Below, piece after piece: positions 5,958-6,554 of a stretch of 6,554 nucleotides of DNA. The stretch is taken from NCBI GenBank assembly GCA_041481485.1, contig JBGPBY010000423.1, positions 1-6,554 of the forward strand. Reading direction: 5' to 3'. Positions within the stretch are counted from its first letter, which is position 1. Each line of letters starts with the position of its first letter. Position numbers and translations under genes: made by a program. The DNA comes from JBGPBY01 sp041481485. GTDB lineage: Bacteria > Acidobacteriota > Terriglobia > 20CM-2-55-15. The notes under the pieces were generated by a model. The model searched no databases. It worked only from the letters and a program-made list of their open reading frames with translations, and had not been told where the DNA came from.

Positions 5958-5994
5958 CGTTTCACAGGAAATTGCTCTCTGTCCCCAATTTATT
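5904..5994. repeat. 91-bp long-hairpin element with 27-bp terminal inverted repeats
   Basis: The left arm 5904-5930 (starting AATAAATTGGGGACAGAG) and right arm 5968-5994 (ending CTCTGTCCCCAATTTATT) are reverse complements over 27 bp except G5926 against T5972, which still pairs as G-T. The loop is 37 nt (5931-5967). Arms with a TTGGGGACAG core are, from memory, common in dispersed REP-like repeats linked to Y1 (RAYT/IS200-like) transposases. No transposase gene and no target-site duplication are visible here, so it would be a non-autonomous element. Transcribed, it would form a very stable RNA hairpin. Confidence 0.85.
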
Positions 5995-6013
5995 ACTTGC
6001 GGTACCCCTCACC

Positions 6014-6047
6014 CGGCCTTCGGCCGCCCTCTCCCGTTGGGAGAGGG
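6014..6047. repeat. REP-like double hairpin downstream of the quinoprotein
   Basis: Two stems stand side by side: CGGCC-TTC-GGCCG at 6014-6026 and CCCTCTCCC-GTT-GGGAGAGGG at 6027-6047, preceded by CCCCTCACC. This is the pattern of GC-rich intergenic palindromes dispersed in many bacterial genomes. It lies about 27 bases past the stop of the minus-strand quinoprotein and could stall or protect the 3' end of its mRNA, but no T-tract follows, so it is not called a classical terminator. Confidence 0.7.
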
Positions 6048-6073
6048 ATTTCTTGATATGCACTCCTTCACCT

Positions 6074-6554
6074 TCACCTCCCCGGCGGCGCTGCACCTCG
6101 CCCGCCCCTTCCCGCCGCCGGAGCCGCAGGCGGCAAGGGAGGCATTGCCGCACCTCCATCCAGCGTGAATGTGAACAATCGATGGTTCGGGTTGCTGCGA
6201 GCCATCACCGACAGATACTGCTTTCCGTCCAGCATGTACGAAATCCAGCCGTTCGGACGCTCGCCCAACAGAGGCTCCTCCCATAACTTCACGCCCGTGT
6301 CCGCGGTGTATACCGAGTTGCCGACAAATACCAGACCGCCTGCCGTCGCCAGCGTTCCTCCACCTGGGCCCATGGCGCCAAACAGCACCCGCCATCGCTC
6401 CTGCTGCTTCACGGGATCCCACGCCACGAGGAAACGGCCGGTGATCTCCGGTTGTGACGCTGCGTACTCGGTATCCGGAATTGTGCCCGTACTATTGCCA
6501 AGCCCCGTATTCGGGCGGCCCGGCGTAAACTTGAACTCCGATGCCGGCATCGGC
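6074..6554 (-). CDS. PQQ-dependent (alcohol) dehydrogenase-type beta-propeller protein, C-terminal part
   Basis: The last 159 codons of a quinoprotein that enters from the right edge; the ATG at 6550 is internal, since the frame stays open beyond it. Seen: GRFLVAWDPVKQQERWRV, then GGGTLATAGGLVFVG, TADTGVKLWEEPL, and ISYMLDGKQYLSVMA. These are the repeated tryptophan-docking propeller blades of the methanol/ethanol quinoprotein family, which oxidises alcohols or sugars in the periplasm and passes electrons to a cytochrome. Between LVFVG and TADTG about five residues usual in a complete blade (a DGxFxA-like piece) seem missing. The extreme C-terminus is a low-complexity Gly/Pro/Ala/Arg tail (AAGRGGRGAAPPGR). 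Active-site residues lie outside the window, so catalysis cannot be judged, nor can a heme domain. Confidence 0.85.
   Translation of the reverse strand, partial: PMPASEFKFTPGRPNTGLGNSTGTIPDTEYAASQPEITGRFLVAWDPVKQQERWRVLFGAMGPGGGTLATAGGLVFVGNSVYTADTGVKLWEEPLLGERPNGWISYMLDGKQYLSVMARSNPNHRLFTFTLDGGAAMPPLPPAAPAAGRGGRGAAPPGR

Noticed and set aside
5972..6286. 104-codon plus-strand ORF over the hairpins and quinoprotein end
   Set aside because: It is antisense to the quinoprotein and begins in the right arm of the palindromic element; low-complexity Arg/Pro/Ser composition reflects base bias.

Overview
The window looks like an accessory stretch of a soil bacterium, most likely Acidobacteriota of the Solibacter/Bryobacter kind. 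This is inferred from gene content: PQQ quinoproteins (one with a Gly/Arg/Pro/Ala-rich tail), a Uma2-type nuclease, a VCBS-repeat metalloprotease and scattered toxin-antitoxin relics. No rRNA, tRNA, transposase, CRISPR array or phage gene is visible.

Layout. (1) 1-1311, minus strand: a zinc metalloprotease with an astacin-type HExxHxxGxxHE site, followed by 56-residue FG-GAP/VCBS repeats encoded by near-identical 168-bp DNA repeats; it runs off the left edge. (2) 1312-1495: a divergent control region with two inverted repeats, a 10-bp palindrome, a TATACT box and a strong Shine-Dalgarno. (3) 1496-4251, plus strand: a two-gene operon of a cytoplasmic NAD(P)-dependent aldehyde dehydrogenase and an exported PQQ-dependent sugar dehydrogenase of the soluble glucose dehydrogenase/YliI family, closed by a clear terminator at 4280-4311. 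The second enzyme keeps most cofactor-site motifs but has Gln where the family's catalytic His is expected. (4) 4342-4959, minus strand: a Uma2-family PD-(D/E)XK protein converging on the same terminator. (5) 4984-5957: a toxin-antitoxin graveyard with a 25-codon HigB-like toxin stub, an intact VapB-type ribbon-helix-helix antitoxin and an intact AbrB/MazE-type antitoxin. Each antitoxin's stop overlaps a new start codon whose frame has no recognisable toxin (6 codons after the first; 4 codons before a palindromic element after the second). (6) 5904-6047: a 91-bp long-hairpin element and a REP-like double hairpin. (7) 6074-6554, minus strand: the C-terminal part of a PQQ beta-propeller dehydrogenase that enters from the right edge.

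How the genes fit together. The operon and the right-hand quinoprotein suggest periplasmic PQQ-linked oxidation of sugars, aldehydes or alcohols, with the aldehyde dehydrogenase finishing aldehyde oxidation inside the cell; the substrates cannot be read from sequence. The 5.0-6.05 kb segment looks like decaying, repeat-rich DNA in which antitoxins have outlived their toxins. The points most worth checking are the toxin-less antitoxins with a palindromic element at the broken junction, and the substituted catalytic position in the sugar dehydrogenase.
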